A DNA stretch of 64,000 nt from Pseudoxanthobacter soli DSM 19599 (GCF_900148505.1 NZ_FRXO01000002.1:248001-312000), one strand, 5' to 3'. Counted from the stretch's first letter, positions 1 through 9,473 are shown. Program-made: numbers and translations. Notes: generated from the letters alone by a model not told the origin.

Positions 1-253
1 CGAAGGCGAGGCCCCAGAAGCAGCACTGGATCGGGTGAGCCAGCTCCGCGGCGAGGTCGTCGGGGTGGCGCAGGTGGCGCAGCACGAACGCGACGGCGAG
101 CACCACCCAGATCACGCAGGAAAGCGCGATGATCGCCTCGCCGACCGGCGCCGGCACCCCCCACAGCCGCGTGGCGAGCCGCCACACGCCGCCGAGGCCG
201 ACGAGCCCGAGCACGATGGAAAAGAACGACGACGGCAGGCGGTCGAAGCGCAT
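1..253 (-). CDS. TehA/SLAC1-family anion channel, N-terminal part (cut by window edge)
   Basis: Reading leftward from an ATG at 253 gives 84 residues with no stop before the window edge. The start (MRFDRLPSSFFSIVLG) and the following glycine-rich helix, then a second hydrophobic helix and a HPIQCCFWG segment, match the N-terminus of E. coli TehA and other tellurite-resistance/dicarboxylate (TDT) family channels, where a membrane helix begins a few residues after the start. A GGAAAGG ribosome binding site lies just before the ATG. It follows the deacetylase-like gene on the same strand after 53 bases, so cotranscription is possible. The substrate (chloride, tellurite, organic acids) cannot be told. 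Only the N-terminus is visible. Confidence 0.75.
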   Translation of the reverse strand, partial: MRFDRLPSSFFSIVLGLVGLGGVWRLATRLWGVPAPVGEAIIALSCVIWVVLAVAFVLRHLRHPDDLAAELAHPIQCCFWGLAF

Positions 254-306
254 TTCGGGCCTTTCCGGAAGCCGGACGATAGAAGCCGACGTGACCTTTT
301 GGGGGA

Positions 307-1221
307 TCAGACGAACTCCGCCGCCGTGCGGTGGATGAGGGCGTGGCGGCGGGCGAGCAGGTCGATGTCGTCCATGTAGCCGCCGGCGATCACGGCGGCG
401 AGCGGCACGCCGGCCTCGCGCACCGCGTCGATCACGAACCGGTCGCGCTCGACGAGGCCGGCGTCCGTCAGCGCGAGACGGCCGAGCTTGTCGTCGCGAT
501 GAGGATCGACCCCGGCGAGATAGAACACGATATCCGGCCGGTGGTTGACGACCGCTTTCGGCACGATCTCGCGCACCAGCGCGACATAATCCCGGTCGCC
601 GGTGTCGTCCGGCAGCGGGGCGTCGAGGTCCGAGCGCTCCTTCTCCGCCGGATAGTTCTTCTCCGCATGGATCGAGAGCGTGAACACCTCCGGCACCTGC
701 GAGAAGATCTCGGCGGTTCCGTCGCCCTGATGCACATCGCAATCCACCACCAGCGCGCGCTCGATCCGCCCCTCGGCAAGAAGGGCTCGGATCGCCACCG
801 CCACGTCGTTGAACACGCAGAACCCCGCACCGCCGGAGCGGCGCGCGTGGTGGCTGCCGCCCGCGGTGTTGGCGGCGATGCCGTGGGCGAGCGCGAGGCG
901 GGCGGCGAGCACCGTGCCGGACGTCGCCATCCGGCCGCGGCGGGTCACCGTCTCCGTCATCGGGAAGCCGATCCGCCGCGCCACGTCGCGGGGCACGTCG
1001 GACGCGAACACCTGCTCGACATAAGTCTCGTCGTGGACGCGGGCGAACCACTCGAACGGGGCCGGCTCGGGAACGTGGAATCCGTCCGCCCCCGTCACAA
1101 GCCCCTCCTCCACCAGCACTTCCGCGAGTCGGCGGAACTTGCCCATGGGAAAACGATGATCGGCGCCGATCTCGGCGTGATAGTCGGAATGATGGACGAT
1201 CGGCAGGGGCATCGGGGCCAT
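307..1221 (-). CDS. histone deacetylase family (arginase-deacetylase fold) zinc hydrolase
   Basis: A 304-residue protein covering the whole deacetylase domain. Visible active-site motifs in order are GGSHHA (tandem His at 124-125), [11 protein letters not shown] (133-143), [11 protein letters not shown] (159-169; Asp162 and His164 fit zinc ligands), [11 protein letters not shown] with Asp239 as third ligand, and GGY with the transition-state Tyr282. Bacterial members deacetylate small acetylated amines, acetoin-related compounds or proteins; the real substrate is not shown here. The class resembles the HDAC11-like group in its short length. An internal ATG four codons in could also be the start. 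The TehA-like gene follows on the same strand. Confidence 0.86.
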   Translation of the reverse strand: MAPMPLPIVHHSDYHAEIGADHRFPMGKFRRLAEVLVEEGLVTGADGFHVPEPAPFEWFARVHDETYVEQVFASDVPRDVARRIGFPMTETVTRRGRMATSGTVLAARLALAHGIAANTAGGSHHARRSGGAGFCVFNDVAVAIRALLAEGRIERALVVDCDVHQGDGTAEIFSQVPEVFTLSIHAEKNYPAEKERSDLDAPLPDDTGDRDYVALVREIVPKAVVNHRPDIVFYLAGVDPHRDDKLGRLALTDAGLVERDRFVIDAVREAGVPLAAVIAGGYMDDIDLLARRHALIHRTAAEFV

Positions 1222-1437
1222 CCCGGGCTGAGCACGAACCGGATGTGAGGAAGCGTGTGCAGGATAGAGGGGACGGGCATCGGGCGAAACCGGCTTTCAT
1301 CGCCCTTCAGGCACGCCCCGATGGCACGACAACAGGCTTGAATTCTTCCAGACGGAAGCGCCTGATTGGCCCGGCGGGCTTTGCGGCGGGCTCCCGACCG
1401 TGTCCGCCCCTCCCCCCACGCGTCCGCACTCCCGACC

Positions 1438-2853
1438 ATGCCGGCCTTTATGACACCTCACGAAGCGACCCAACCGGCCGGCGCGACGCGCCCCTCCTCC
1501 GTCGGCCATCGCACGGTGCTCGCGATCGCAGTGCCGATGACGCTCGCGCACCTGTCGACGCCCCTCGTCGGCATCGTCGACGGCGCCCTGATCGGCTGGA
1601 CAGGCGACGCGGCGATGATGGGCGGCATCGCCGTCGGTGCGCTGGCGTTCGACATCCTGTTCTCGTTCTTCTCGTTCCTCCGTATGGGCACGACAGGCCT
1701 TGCCGCGCAGGCCTTCGGGGCCGGCGACAAAACCGAGCAGCGGGCTGTGCTGGCCCGCGCGCTGATGGCCGCGGTCGTGCTTGGCGCCGGGCTTGTCGTG
1801 TGCGCGGTGCCGCTGTGCTGGGCGTTCGTCACCGCGATCGGGGCAAGCCCGGCGGTGAACACCGCCTTCGCCGGCTATTTCATGGTGCGCATCCTCGCCG
1901 CCCCGCTCACCCTGCTCAATTATTCCGTGCTCGGCTGGGTGGTCGGCATCGGCCGCGCCGGCATCGGCCTCGCACTGCAACTGCTGCTCAACGGCGTCAA
2001 CATGGCCGCCGGGGTGGCGTTGGTGTGGGGGCTCGGCCTCGGTACTGCCGGCGCCGGCGGCGCGGCCGTCGCGGCGGAGGCCGTCGCCGCCATAGCGGGG
2101 ATCGTGGTGGTGATCGTGCTCACCCGCGGCGGCGCCTGGCCGGCGTGGGCGCGGCTCGCCGAGCGGCGCGCGGTCGTCGCGACCTTCGCCGTCAACCGCG
2201 ACATCATGATCCGCTCGGTCGCGCTTACCGCCGCCCTCGGCTTCTTCACCGCCCAGGGCGCCCGGCATGGCGACGTGGTGCTGGCGGCCAACGCGGTCCT
2301 GTTCAATCTGGTGCTTGCCGGATCCTATTTCCTCGACGGCCTCGCCACCGCCGCCGAACAGCTCGCGGGACGCGCGATCGGCGCCCGCCGGCCGGATGAT
2401 TTCCGCCGCGCGGTGACGCTTTCGGTCGGCTGGGGCTTCTTCATGGCGGGCATTCTCACGGCGATCTTCGCCCTCGGCGGCCCGACGCTCATCGACCTGA
2501 TGACCGCCTCGCCGGAGGTGCGCGAGATGGCCCGGCACTATCTGTTCTGGGTGCTGCTGGCGCCGGCTTTCGGCGTGCTCGCCTTCGAGCTCGACGGGGT
2601 CTTCATCGGCGCGACGTGGTCGAGCACCATGCGCGACATGATGCTGGTCTCGCTCGCCGGCTATTTCGCGCTCTGGGCCGTGCTGGCGCCGCTGTTCGGC
2701 AACCACGGACTGTGGGCGGCGCTGATCGGCTTCTTCGGCCTGCGCGGTCTGACGCTGGCCGCCTGCCTGCCGCGCCGGCTGAAGCGGGCCTTCGCCGCTG
2801 CCCCCTACGCCCCCCTTGCCGCCCACTCCGCCGCCTCGCACCCGACCGCCTGA
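1438..2853 (+). CDS. MATE family efflux transporter, DinF-like
   Basis: An inner-membrane antiporter of about 471 residues with the twelve hydrophobic segments expected of the MATE family. The segment PMTLAHLSTPLVGIVDGALIG near residues 33-53 and FLRMGTTGLAAQAFG near 80-94 are typical of the DinF branch, which exports cationic or lipophilic compounds using a sodium or proton gradient. The open frame extends 24 codons upstream, but the extra residues are arginine-rich and unlike the family; ATG at 1438 (or 1450) fits family length. The 3' end overlaps the convergent pyrD by 49 bases, so no intergenic terminator can exist between them. Substrate unknown. Confidence 0.86.
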   Translation: MPAFMTPHEATQPAGATRPSSVGHRTVLAIAVPMTLAHLSTPLVGIVDGALIGWTGDAAMMGGIAVGALAFDILFSFFSFLRMGTTGLAAQAFGAGDKTEQRAVLARALMAAVVLGAGLVVCAVPLCWAFVTAIGASPAVNTAFAGYFMVRILAAPLTLLNYSVLGWVVGIGRAGIGLALQLLLNGVNMAAGVALVWGLGLGTAGAGGAAVAAEAVAAIAGIVVVIVLTRGGAWPAWARLAERRAVVATFAVNRDIMIRSVALTAALGFFTAQGARHGDVVLAANAVLFNLVLAGSYFLDGLATAAEQLAGRAIGARRPDDFRRAVTLSVGWGFFMAGILTAIFALGGPTLIDLMTASPEVREMARHYLFWVLLAPAFGVLAFELDGVFIGATWSSTMRDMMLVSLAGYFALWAVLAPLFGNHGLWAALIGFFGLRGLTLAACLPRRLKRAFAAAPYAPLAAHSAASHPTA

Positions 2854-3893
2854 TCGAGCGAGGCGAGGCCGCGGCGGCGCAGTTCGGCGGAAAGCCCGTT
2901 GAGGATCGCGCCCACGAGCTCCGGCCCCTCGTAGACGAGCCCGGTATAGAGCTGCAGCAGGCTCGCGCCCGCGGCGATCTTGGCGAAGGCGGTTTCGGGC
3001 GAATCGATGCCGCCGACGCCGACGAGCGGCAGCCGCGTGCCGAGCCTGAGGCGGAACTTCGCCAGCACCTGCGTCGAGAGCGGGAACAGCGGCCGGCCGG
3101 AAAGCCCGCCAGTCTCGCGCGCCGCCGGCTCGCGCAGCCCGGGCCGGGTGATGGTAGTGTTCGACACGATGAGCCCGTCGAGCGCGGTCGCAGAGACCGT
3201 CTCGACCACGTCGTCGATACCCTCGTCGGTCAGATCCGGCGCGACCTTGAGAAGGACCGGCACCCGCCGGCCGTGGCGCTCCGCCGCCGCGTCGCGTGCC
3301 GCGAGCACCCGCACCAGTAAAGCGCCGAGCGCGTCCTTCGCCTGAAGGTCGCGCAGGCCCGGCGTGTTGGGCGAGGAGACGTTCACGGTGAAATAGGAGG
3401 CGACGTCGGCGAAGCGCTCGATGCCGAGCACGTAGTCGCCGATGCGGTCCTCCGAATCCTTGTTGGCGCCGACATTGATGCCGACGATTCCGGGTCGGCC
3501 GGCGCGGGCCGCAAGCCGCCGGCGCGCGCCCTCGTGGCCGCCGCTGTTGAAGCCGAGCCGGTTGATGACGCCGTGGTCCGCGGGCAGGCGGAACATGCGC
3601 GGACGGGGATTGCCGGGCTGCGGCTTCGGCGTGATCGTGCCGATCTCGGTGAAACCGAAGCCGAGGGCGAGCAGCGCGTCGGGCACTTCGGCATCCTTGT
3701 CGAACCCGGCCGCCATGCCGAGCGGGTTCGGGAAATCGAGCCCGAACAGCGACACCCGCAAGGCCGGGTCGCGGCGGGCCGTGGGCGCACGCAGGAGGCC
3801 GGAGGAGAGCGCCGACACGGTCAGGCGATGGGCCTGTTCCGGGTCCATGCGAAACAGGAGCGACCGGGCGAAGCCGCGATAGAGATCGATCAT
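2805..3893 (-). CDS. pyrD: quinone-dependent dihydroorotate dehydrogenase (class 2)
   Basis: Catalyses the fourth step of pyrimidine synthesis, oxidising dihydroorotate to orotate with FMN and passing electrons to membrane quinone. The 362-residue length and N-terminal helical pair are those of the membrane-associated class 2 enzyme. Motifs: AAGFDKDAE (61-69), TITPKPQPGNPRPR (86-99), NRLGFNSGG (111-119), VNVSSPNTPGLR (170-181) with the catalytic serine, VSNTT (244-248), GGLSG (262-266) and GVGGI (292-296). It sits 10 bases after a DUF952 gene and is probably translated from the same message. The last 49 bases overlap the convergent MATE gene. Confidence 0.97.
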   Translation of the reverse strand: MIDLYRGFARSLLFRMDPEQAHRLTVSALSSGLLRAPTARRDPALRVSLFGLDFPNPLGMAAGFDKDAEVPDALLALGFGFTEIGTITPKPQPGNPRPRMFRLPADHGVINRLGFNSGGHEGARRRLAARAGRPGIVGINVGANKDSEDRIGDYVLGIERFADVASYFTVNVSSPNTPGLRDLQAKDALGALLVRVLAARDAAAERHGRRVPVLLKVAPDLTDEGIDDVVETVSATALDGLIVSNTTITRPGLREPAARETGGLSGRPLFPLSTQVLAKFRLRLGTRLPLVGVGGIDSPETAFAKIAAGASLLQLYTGLVYEGPELVGAILNGLSAELRRRGLASLDQAVGCEAAEWAARGA

Positions 3894-3903
3894 CGCGGCG
3901 TCC

Positions 3904-4254
3904 TCAGGGCAGCAGGCCGGAGAAGTCGTGGCGGCCGTCCGCGCCGAGCGGAAGCGCGTTCACGACTATCACCGCCGACAGCGGCAGCGGCCCATAGAGG
4001 TGGGGGAACAGCGCGCCGCCGCGGGACGGCTCGTATTTCAGCGCCGCCGCGATTGCCGCGGTATCGACCGCAACCAGCACCAGATCGTCGCGGCCGGCGA
4101 AATGGCGGGCCGCCGTTTCCGCGACCTGCCCGGCGGTGGAGAAGTGGATGTAGCCGTCGGCGAGGTCGATCGCCGCGCCGTCGAACCGGCCGGCCGCTTC
4201 CGCCGCCGCCCACTCCTGCCGCCCCGCGATCTTGTAGATCACTGCATCCGCCAT
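3904..4254 (-). CDS. DUF952 domain protein
   Basis: A 116-residue protein matching the DUF952 family along its length (VIYKIAGRQEW at the start, DGYIHFSTAGQVAETAARHFAG in the middle, FPHLYGPLP toward the end). The function is not established; the fold resembles ADP-ribosyl transfer-type domains by family annotation only. The open frame continues 71 codons upstream through repeat sequence, but the domain begins at the ATG at 4254, which is preceded by a GGGAAG ribosome binding site. It lies directly upstream of pyrD on the same strand with 10 bases between, an arrangement often seen in alphaproteobacteria, so the two are likely an operon. Confidence 0.86.
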   Translation of the reverse strand: MADAVIYKIAGRQEWAAAEAAGRFDGAAIDLADGYIHFSTAGQVAETAARHFAGRDDLVLVAVDTAAIAAALKYEPSRGGALFPHLYGPLPLSAVIVVNALPLGADGRHDFSGLLP

Positions 4255-4300
4255 CCGGTCTTCCCTTTCAGCCCTTCCAGCCCCTCGCGCGGCGGACCCT

Positions 4301-4347
4301 AGAGCATATCCCGCCCGGATCGAAGCGATCTGACGCCGAGGACATGC
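4301..4347 (+). repeat. degenerate copy of the dispersed palindromic intergenic repeat (module A)
   Basis: Begins AGAGCATATCCCG, passes through an imperfect inverted repeat around GATCGAAGCGATC, and ends GGACATGC. This matches the first palindrome of the better-preserved copies at 24361, 28649 and 30384 with several substitutions. The linker and second palindrome are not recognisable. It lies between the DUF952 start and the S24 regulator. Confidence 0.5.
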
Positions 4348-4601
4348 ACAAGATCCGGGATCGGCTCTCTTTTTGGATCGCTCTGCCCGGGATCGGAGCA
4401 ACCTTATGGTGGACGGAAATCGCCTCCGATCATGGCGGATGGCCACGGATCGCGTCCGGATCGCCATGGACGGCTGGACAGCGCTCCGGCCCGGGGATAA
4501 TCAGAAGGATCGGAGAGGGATAAATTCCTGTCCGCCGGCCGGCCGATCCCATCCTCCGCCCTGACGGCGAGGCTGGCGGCCGGGTTTTCCAGGAGAGGCC
4601 G

Positions 4602-5228
4602 ATGCTCAGCCACGACCGGATCTGGAGCGCGCTCGACGCCCTGGCGGATCGCCACGGCCTGACCCCTTCGGCGCTCGCCCGGCGCGCGGGCCTCGACCCG
4701 ACAACCTTCAACAAATCCAAGCGCCACGCGGGTGAACGGCCACGTTGGCCCTCGACCGAATCCATCGCCAAGGTGCTAGAGGTTACCGGCACCGACCCGG
4801 TGACGTTCTTCTCCGGGCTCGCGGGCGATCGCCTGCCGACCCAGAACGCGGTGCCGCTGCTCGGCATGGCCCAGGCCGGCATGGGCGGCTTCTTCGACGG
4901 GGGGGGATATCCGGCCGGCACGGGATGGGACGAAATTCCTTTTCCCACCTCCCGCGACGAGACCGTGTTCGCGCTGGAAGTCTCCGGCGATTCGATGCTG
5001 CCGGCCTATCGCGACGGCGACGTGCTGATCGTCTCGCGCGGGGCTTCGGTCCGGCGCAACGACCGCGTGGTGGTGCGCACCCGGGACGGCGAGGTGATGG
5101 CCAAGGTGCTCCACCGCGAAACGGCGCGCAGCATCGAGCTGCATTCGCTGAATCCGGACCATCCGCCGCGCCTGCTCGCGACCGTCGACATCGACTGGAT
5201 GGCGCGGATTCTCTGGGCGAGCCAGTAG
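4602..5228 (+). CDS. XRE-HTH / S24 peptidase-type transcriptional regulator (LexA/CI-like)
   Basis: A 208-residue protein with an N-terminal helix-turn-helix (about residues 5-65, LTPSALARRAGLDPTTFNKSK) and a C-terminal S24/LexA-like peptidase domain. The likely catalytic pair is visible: Ser131 in VSGDSMLPAYRDGD and Lys168 in GEVMAKVL. An Ala92-Gly93 pair before the domain (AQAG) is placed like the self-cleavage site of LexA and CI repressors. A GGAGAG ribosome binding site precedes the ATG. There is no phage context. This single-copy type is common in Hyphomicrobiales chromosomes; its targets are unknown. Self-cleavage is an inference from the residues, not shown. Confidence 0.86.
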   Translation: MLSHDRIWSALDALADRHGLTPSALARRAGLDPTTFNKSKRHAGERPRWPSTESIAKVLEVTGTDPVTFFSGLAGDRLPTQNAVPLLGMAQAGMGGFFDGGGYPAGTGWDEIPFPTSRDETVFALEVSGDSMLPAYRDGDVLIVSRGASVRRNDRVVVRTRDGEVMAKVLHRETARSIELHSLNPDHPPRLLATVDIDWMARILWASQ

Positions 5229-5235
5229 CGCCCGG

Positions 5236-5274
5236 ACCATTCCGGCGTTTCGGGAAACGCCGGAATGGTGTTTT
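5236..5274. terminator. bidirectional intrinsic terminator between the S24 regulator and lysK
   Basis: A perfect 15-base stem (5236-5250 with 5255-5269) with a four-base CGGG loop, followed on the + strand by GTTTT. The start of the left arm is preceded by few A residues, so it may act mainly on the rightward transcript, but it is the only hairpin between the convergent genes. Confidence 0.88.
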
Positions 5275-5277
5275 GAA

Positions 5278-6912
5278 TCAGCGCTTTAGCGCAGCCGCGA
5301 TCAGGGCGCGGGTCTCGGGGATGCCGTAGAGCTCGACGAACGAGCCGAACCGCGGACCCCGCTCCTGGCCGAGCAGAAGCTGGTAGAGCACCGCGAACCA
5401 CGTCAGCGACACGCCGGGACGGCCGTCCGGGCCGGGCTTGGCGGTGTCGGGGTAGGCGATGCGGCCGACCTCGTAGACCGCGTTCTGAATGGTCTCCGCA
5501 TGCGCGCTTTCAGGCAGAGTCTTGAGCGCTTCATCGAGCAGAATGAGCGCTTCGCGCTCGCCTTCGGACGGTGCACGGAACACCTTCGTCGGCTTCACGA
5601 AGTCCGCGAAGTAGCGGATGGCGTAACCGACCAGACGGTCGAGCTCCGGCTCGCTTTCCGGGGTCGCGCCGGCAGCGTAGCGGCTGATGAAGCCCCACAG
5701 CACCGCCGGCTCCTCGGCGTTCGAGGCCGAGACCAGGTTGAGCAGCATCGTGAACGACACCGGCAGCCCCACCGCCGGCGGATGGCCGGAATGGATGTGC
5801 CAGACCGGGTTCTCGATCCTGGCCGCGAGCGCCTCCGCCGGATACTTGCCGAGGAACGTGTAATAGTCGTCGACCGCCCGGGGGATAACGTCGAAGTGCA
5901 TCTTCTTCGCCGCCTTGGGCTTCTGGTACATGAACAGCGAGAGGCTCTCCGGAGAGGCGTAGGTCAGCCACTGCTCGATGGTGAGCCCATTGCCCTTCGA
6001 CTTCGAGATCTTCTCGCCGTTCTCGTCCAGGAACAACTCGTAGTTGAACCCGTCCGGCGGGGTGCCGCCGAGCGCCCGGCAGATTTTGCTCGACGTCTTG
6101 ACGTTGTCGATGTGGTCCTTGCCGGACATCTCGTAGTCGACGCCGAGCGCGGCCCAGCGCATCGCCCAGTCGGGCTTCCACTGCGCCTTGACGCGGCCGC
6201 CGGTCACCGGCGTCTCGACGAGGTCGCCGGTCTCAGGGTCGGCATAGACGATGGTGCCGGCCTTGGGGTGGGTCTCGAGGATCGGTACCTGCAGCACGAC
6301 GCCGGTGCGCTGGCACACCGGCAGGAACGGCGAATAGGTCTTGCGGCGCTCCTCGCGGAGCGTCGGCAGCATGATCGCCATCACCTCGTCGTAGACCGAC
6401 AGCATCTTCAGGAGGATGTCGTCGAAGCGGCCTTCCGCATAATAGTCCGTGGCGCTCGCGAACTCGTATTCGAAGCCGAAATCGTCGAGGAACCGGCGCA
6501 GCATCGCGTTGTTGTGGGCGCCGAAGCTCGCCTCGGTGCCGAACGGATCGGGCACGCGCGTCAGCGGCTTGCCGAGATGCTGCATCAGCATCTCGCGGTT
6601 CGGCACGTTCTCCGGCACCTTGCGCATGCCGTCCATGTCGTCGGAGAAGCACAAGAGCCGGGTCTCGTAGCGGTCTTCGGTCATGATGCGGAAGGCGTGG
6701 CGCACCATGGTCGTGCGCGCCACCTCGCCGAAGGTGCCGATGTGGGGCAGGCCCGAGGGGCCGTAGCCGGTCTCGAACAGCACCGGCCCGCCGCCGCGTT
6801 TCTCCACCCGCTCCTTGAGCTTGCGAGCCTCCTCGAACGGCCAGGCGCGCCCGTTGAGCGCGGCTTCGGCCTCGGCGGGGTCGAAGGTCAGGGGAACGGA
6901 TCGGTCGGTCAT
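5278..6912 (-). CDS. lysK: class I lysyl-tRNA synthetase
   Basis: Charges tRNA-Lys with lysine. This is the class I (archaeal-type) enzyme that replaces class II LysRS in many alphaproteobacteria. With the start at 6912 the protein has 544 residues. The nucleotide-binding signatures are [13 protein letters not shown] (51-63; HIGH-type motif HIGT at 57-60) and KISKSKGN (301-308; KMSKS-type). The frame is open 20 codons further upstream to an ATG at 6972, but [16 protein letters not shown] fits known N-termini. It converges on the S24 regulator across a shared terminator. A single copy is seen and no class II lysS occurs in the window. Confidence 0.96.
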   Translation of the reverse strand: MTDRSVPLTFDPAEAEAALNGRAWPFEEARKLKERVEKRGGGPVLFETGYGPSGLPHIGTFGEVARTTMVRHAFRIMTEDRYETRLLCFSDDMDGMRKVPENVPNREMLMQHLGKPLTRVPDPFGTEASFGAHNNAMLRRFLDDFGFEYEFASATDYYAEGRFDDILLKMLSVYDEVMAIMLPTLREERRKTYSPFLPVCQRTGVVLQVPILETHPKAGTIVYADPETGDLVETPVTGGRVKAQWKPDWAMRWAALGVDYEMSGKDHIDNVKTSSKICRALGGTPPDGFNYELFLDENGEKISKSKGNGLTIEQWLTYASPESLSLFMYQKPKAAKKMHFDVIPRAVDDYYTFLGKYPAEALAARIENPVWHIHSGHPPAVGLPVSFTMLLNLVSASNAEEPAVLWGFISRYAAGATPESEPELDRLVGYAIRYFADFVKPTKVFRAPSEGEREALILLDEALKTLPESAHAETIQNAVYEVGRIAYPDTAKPGPDGRPGVSLTWFAVLYQLLLGQERGPRFGSFVELYGIPETRALIAAALKR

Positions 6913-7070
6913 TTTCTGTCGCTCTCTCATCCTCGCGGCCGGCGCCCGCTCGTCGGGCGCGCGGCCACCCACCGCTTACAGCGAATGGACCCGCGCCGAC
7001 AACACATGGTTTTACCGTCAGCCGCCGAAACGGCGCGGAAACCCTGCCATCGGGGATGGAGAAAGAAGGA

Positions 7071-8729
7071 TCAGCGCCGCACGGCGCGGCGGACGGCATC
7101 GAGATCGACCGGCCGGTCCGGCAGCACGATCTCGAACGTCGCGCCGGGCGGGCCGCCGACGAGGGCGATGGAGCCGCCGTGGGCGCGCACCAGTTCGGCG
7201 GCGATGGCGAGCCCGAGCCCGACGCCGCCGGGCCTGACGCCGCCCTGGAACGCCTGGAACAGGTGTTCCCGCGCCCGGGGCGACACGCCGGGGCCGGTAT
7301 CGGCGACGGTGATGTGCACCACGGCGCCGGTGCGCCGCCCGGAAATCGTCAGGCGGCGGACGATGCCGGGATGCTCGCGCGCGCTCTGCAGCGCCTGGAC
7401 GGCGTTGCGGCCGAGATTGACCAGCACCCGGAAGAGTTGCTCGGGATCGGCATCGGCTTCGAGGTCGCCGGGCACGTCGTTGACGAACGTGACGGCGCCG
7501 CCCGGGACGAGGCCGATGGCCTCGGCCGCCTCCGCCACGATCTGGGACACCCGGACGACGCGGCGCTCGGGCGGCGCTTCGCGCGCGGCGCCGTAGGCCA
7601 TCACCGAGCGGGTATAGGAGACCGCGCGGTCGAGGGTGTGGGTGATCTTCGGCGCGAGCCGCTGCACCATCGGATCGGCGACGGTGGCGAGACGGTCGGA
7701 GAGAAGCTGCGCCGAAGCGAGCAGGTTGCGCAGGTCGTGGTTGATCTTCGACACCGCGAGGCCGAGTTCGGCGAGCCGGCGGCGCTGGTGCAGGGTGCGC
7801 GCCAGTTCCTTCTGCATCGCCCTGAGGCGACGCCACGCATCGCCGATCTCGTCGCGCCGGTCGGTCGGCTCCAGAATGTGGTCGGCGTCCTCGGGCGCGG
7901 CGGCGAACGCCTCCATCGCCCGGCTCATGCGCTGCAGCGGGCGCACCATCAGCCGCCTGAGACTCCAGTAGACCAGCGCGGCGGTGATGAAGGAGATGAT
8001 GAGCGACACCGTGAAGATGCGCTGGGAATAGGCGATCATCGCCTCGAACAGCGGACGCTCCGGGATGACGATCTCGACCCGGTCGGCCGAACCCGGCAGC
8101 GGCCCGCTCACCCTGAGGGTGCGGTTGCCGCCGGAGGTCAGCGTCTCCAGCGCGTCGAGGATCGGCCCGATACGGTCGGTGGTATCGACGTCGACGTGGA
8201 GGTCGACCTTGATCGGCTCGTCGGAGAGCGCCAGCAGCCGGCGCCGGTCGCCCTCGATCACGGCCAGCGCCTGCGCGTCGGTCACGCCGACGAGGCGCTG
8301 GCGCATCGCGGGGGAAAGTTCCTTGTCGTCGCTGAGGATCAGCGCCGCCACCGCCGCCTTGCCGAGGGCATCGTCGAGCCAGCGCATGCGGAAACCGGCG
8401 ATCGAGGGGATGTAGACCGCGAGTTCGCAGAGCATGACGAAGATGATGGTGAGGCCGAGCAGCTTGGCGGAGAGAGAGACGCCGAAGCGCCGCGCCCGCC
8501 GGCCGAGGCCGGCGACCGCCGCCGGGATCCCCATACCTGCACCGGACCCGCCAGCGGCGGACGCGCCGGCACCGGAATCGCCCGCCTCGTCCGGATGCCC
8601 GCCCTTCGGCGCCTCGTTTCGCGGCCCGGCACCGGCGCGCACGGATCCCTCCGCCCGCCCGGAGGTCTCCAGAACCCCGATGGCGGGACCGGATTCTCCG
8701 ATCCGATCGCCGTTGCCGTCCCCTGCCAT
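7071..8729 (-). CDS. membrane sensor histidine kinase without adjacent response regulator
   Basis: Up to 552 residues. The first 80 are a Gly/Ala/Ser-rich, probably disordered stretch; an ATG at codon 66 (8534) would remove most of it. Two membrane segments (about 88-110 and 238-257) bracket a periplasmic sensing region of about 125 residues. A HAMP-like linker and coiled coil follow, then the dimerisation box SKINHDLRNLL with phospho-acceptor His331, and an HATPase domain with an N box (LVNLGRNAVQAL), VADTGPGVS and GGVGLGLAIA. All kinase motifs look intact. Neighbours are lysK and rpmH, so the partner regulator must be elsewhere. Signal unknown. Confidence 0.87.
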   Translation of the reverse strand: MAGDGNGDRIGESGPAIGVLETSGRAEGSVRAGAGPRNEAPKGGHPDEAGDSGAGASAAGGSGAGMGIPAAVAGLGRRARRFGVSLSAKLLGLTIIFVMLCELAVYIPSIAGFRMRWLDDALGKAAVAALILSDDKELSPAMRQRLVGVTDAQALAVIEGDRRRLLALSDEPIKVDLHVDVDTTDRIGPILDALETLTSGGNRTLRVSGPLPGSADRVEIVIPERPLFEAMIAYSQRIFTVSLIISFITAALVYWSLRRLMVRPLQRMSRAMEAFAAAPEDADHILEPTDRRDEIGDAWRRLRAMQKELARTLHQRRRLAELGLAVSKINHDLRNLLASAQLLSDRLATVADPMVQRLAPKITHTLDRAVSYTRSVMAYGAAREAPPERRVVRVSQIVAEAAEAIGLVPGGAVTFVNDVPGDLEADADPEQLFRVLVNLGRNAVQALQSAREHPGIVRRLTISGRRTGAVVHITVADTGPGVSPRAREHLFQAFQGGVRPGGVGLGLAIAAELVRAHGGSIALVGGPPGATFEIVLPDRPVDLDAVRRAVRR

Positions 8730-8763
8730 GCCGATCGCCCTTCGGGATCAGTGCCGATCGCCG

Positions 8764-8799
8764 TTCGGGATCCATCTTCGGGATCCATCTTCGGGATCC
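8764..8799. repeat. 13-base tandem repeat
   Basis: Two exact units TTCGGGATCCATC (8764-8776, 8777-8789) and most of a third. A related TTCGGGATC occurs at 8741. It lies just upstream of the histidine kinase start. No function is evident. Confidence 0.75.
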
Positions 8800-8802
8800 T
8801 GG

Positions 8803-9059
8803 CACCCGGGCGGCATCTCGCACCATCCCGGCCGGCCCCGGATCGCCCGGCGTGTATCTCTCGATCCTGCGTCTCTCGCTTCCGCCGGGGCACTCGATCC
8901 GCACCATCCGGTCACGATATATCAAATGATGCGGCGCCCCACCGCGTTCGTCAAAGGAGATTACCGCCCGGACGGGCCTAAGCGGGCGAAGGCGATGCCA
9001 ATTTGGCGTGGAAGCCACACCTGCCACCCGATTTTGACCCCGCAGGGCACGGGCGCGCG
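8803..9059. other. intergenic region upstream of the rpmH promoter
   Basis: Non-coding in any convincing frame. Apart from the flanking tandem repeat and the promoter at 9060 I see no conserved element here, and no DnaA-box cluster that would suggest a replication origin next to rpmH. Confidence 0.4.
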
Positions 9060-9088
9060 TTGACTCGGGCCTTCGCTCACCCTTATAA
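9060..9088 (+). promoter_or_regulatory. sigma-70-type promoter for the rpmH block
   Basis: TTGACT at 9060-9065 and TTATAA at 9083-9088, separated by 17 bases, form one of the best housekeeping promoter matches in the window. It points toward rpmH and would give a leader of about 240 bases before the ATG. Confidence 0.65.
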
Positions 9089-9335
9089 GCCCGCTCGACC
9101 GGTCACGGTTCCGCCGCGCCCGGCGATGTCTGGCGGGTTGGCGTTCCCACGGGAACGCCCGGCGGATTCGTGCCCCCGCGGACGCAGCCGGCGATGGCCG
9201 GACGGCCCCGTGACACTTAACGTTCGGCCAGGCGTTGCCGCAAGGACGGCGCCGGCAGGGCAGTGACATTCGACAGACGATCCCTCCGCAGCGTCCGGGG
9301 CGCGATCGGCGAGACCGCGGGAGCGGATGAGTTCG

Positions 9336-9473
9336 ATGACCAAACGTACCTATCAGCCGAGCAAGCTCGTGCGTAAGCGCCGCCACGGCTTCCGTGCGCG
9401 CATGGCCACCAAGAACGGCCGCGACGTGATCGCCCGCCGCCGGGCGCGCGGCCGCAAGCGGCTTTCGGCCTGA
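9336..9473 (+). CDS. rpmH: 50S ribosomal protein L34
   Basis: A 45-residue, very basic protein starting [18 protein letters not shown] and ending [10 protein letters not shown], the highly conserved bacterial L34 sequence. It binds 23S rRNA in the large subunit. A second in-frame ATG at 9327 would add three residues; family alignment favours 9336. It is the first gene of the rpmH-rnpA-yidC-yihA-argB block and has a strong promoter about 250 bases upstream. Confidence 0.96.
   Translation: MTKRTYQPSKLVRKRRHGFRARMATKNGRDVIARRRARGRKRLSA

Noticed and set aside
35..379. Small plus-strand frames at the left edge
   Set aside because: They lie antisense to the TehA-like start and the deacetylase end, which have clear family similarity.
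1297..2841. 514-residue minus-strand frame over the MATE gene
   Set aside because: Antisense shadow, Glu/Arg/His-rich, without hydrophobic or domain structure.
8803..9330. Possible replication origin beside rpmH
   Set aside because: No dnaA gene and no cluster of DnaA boxes; rpmH neighbours vary and alphaproteobacterial origins are usually elsewhere.
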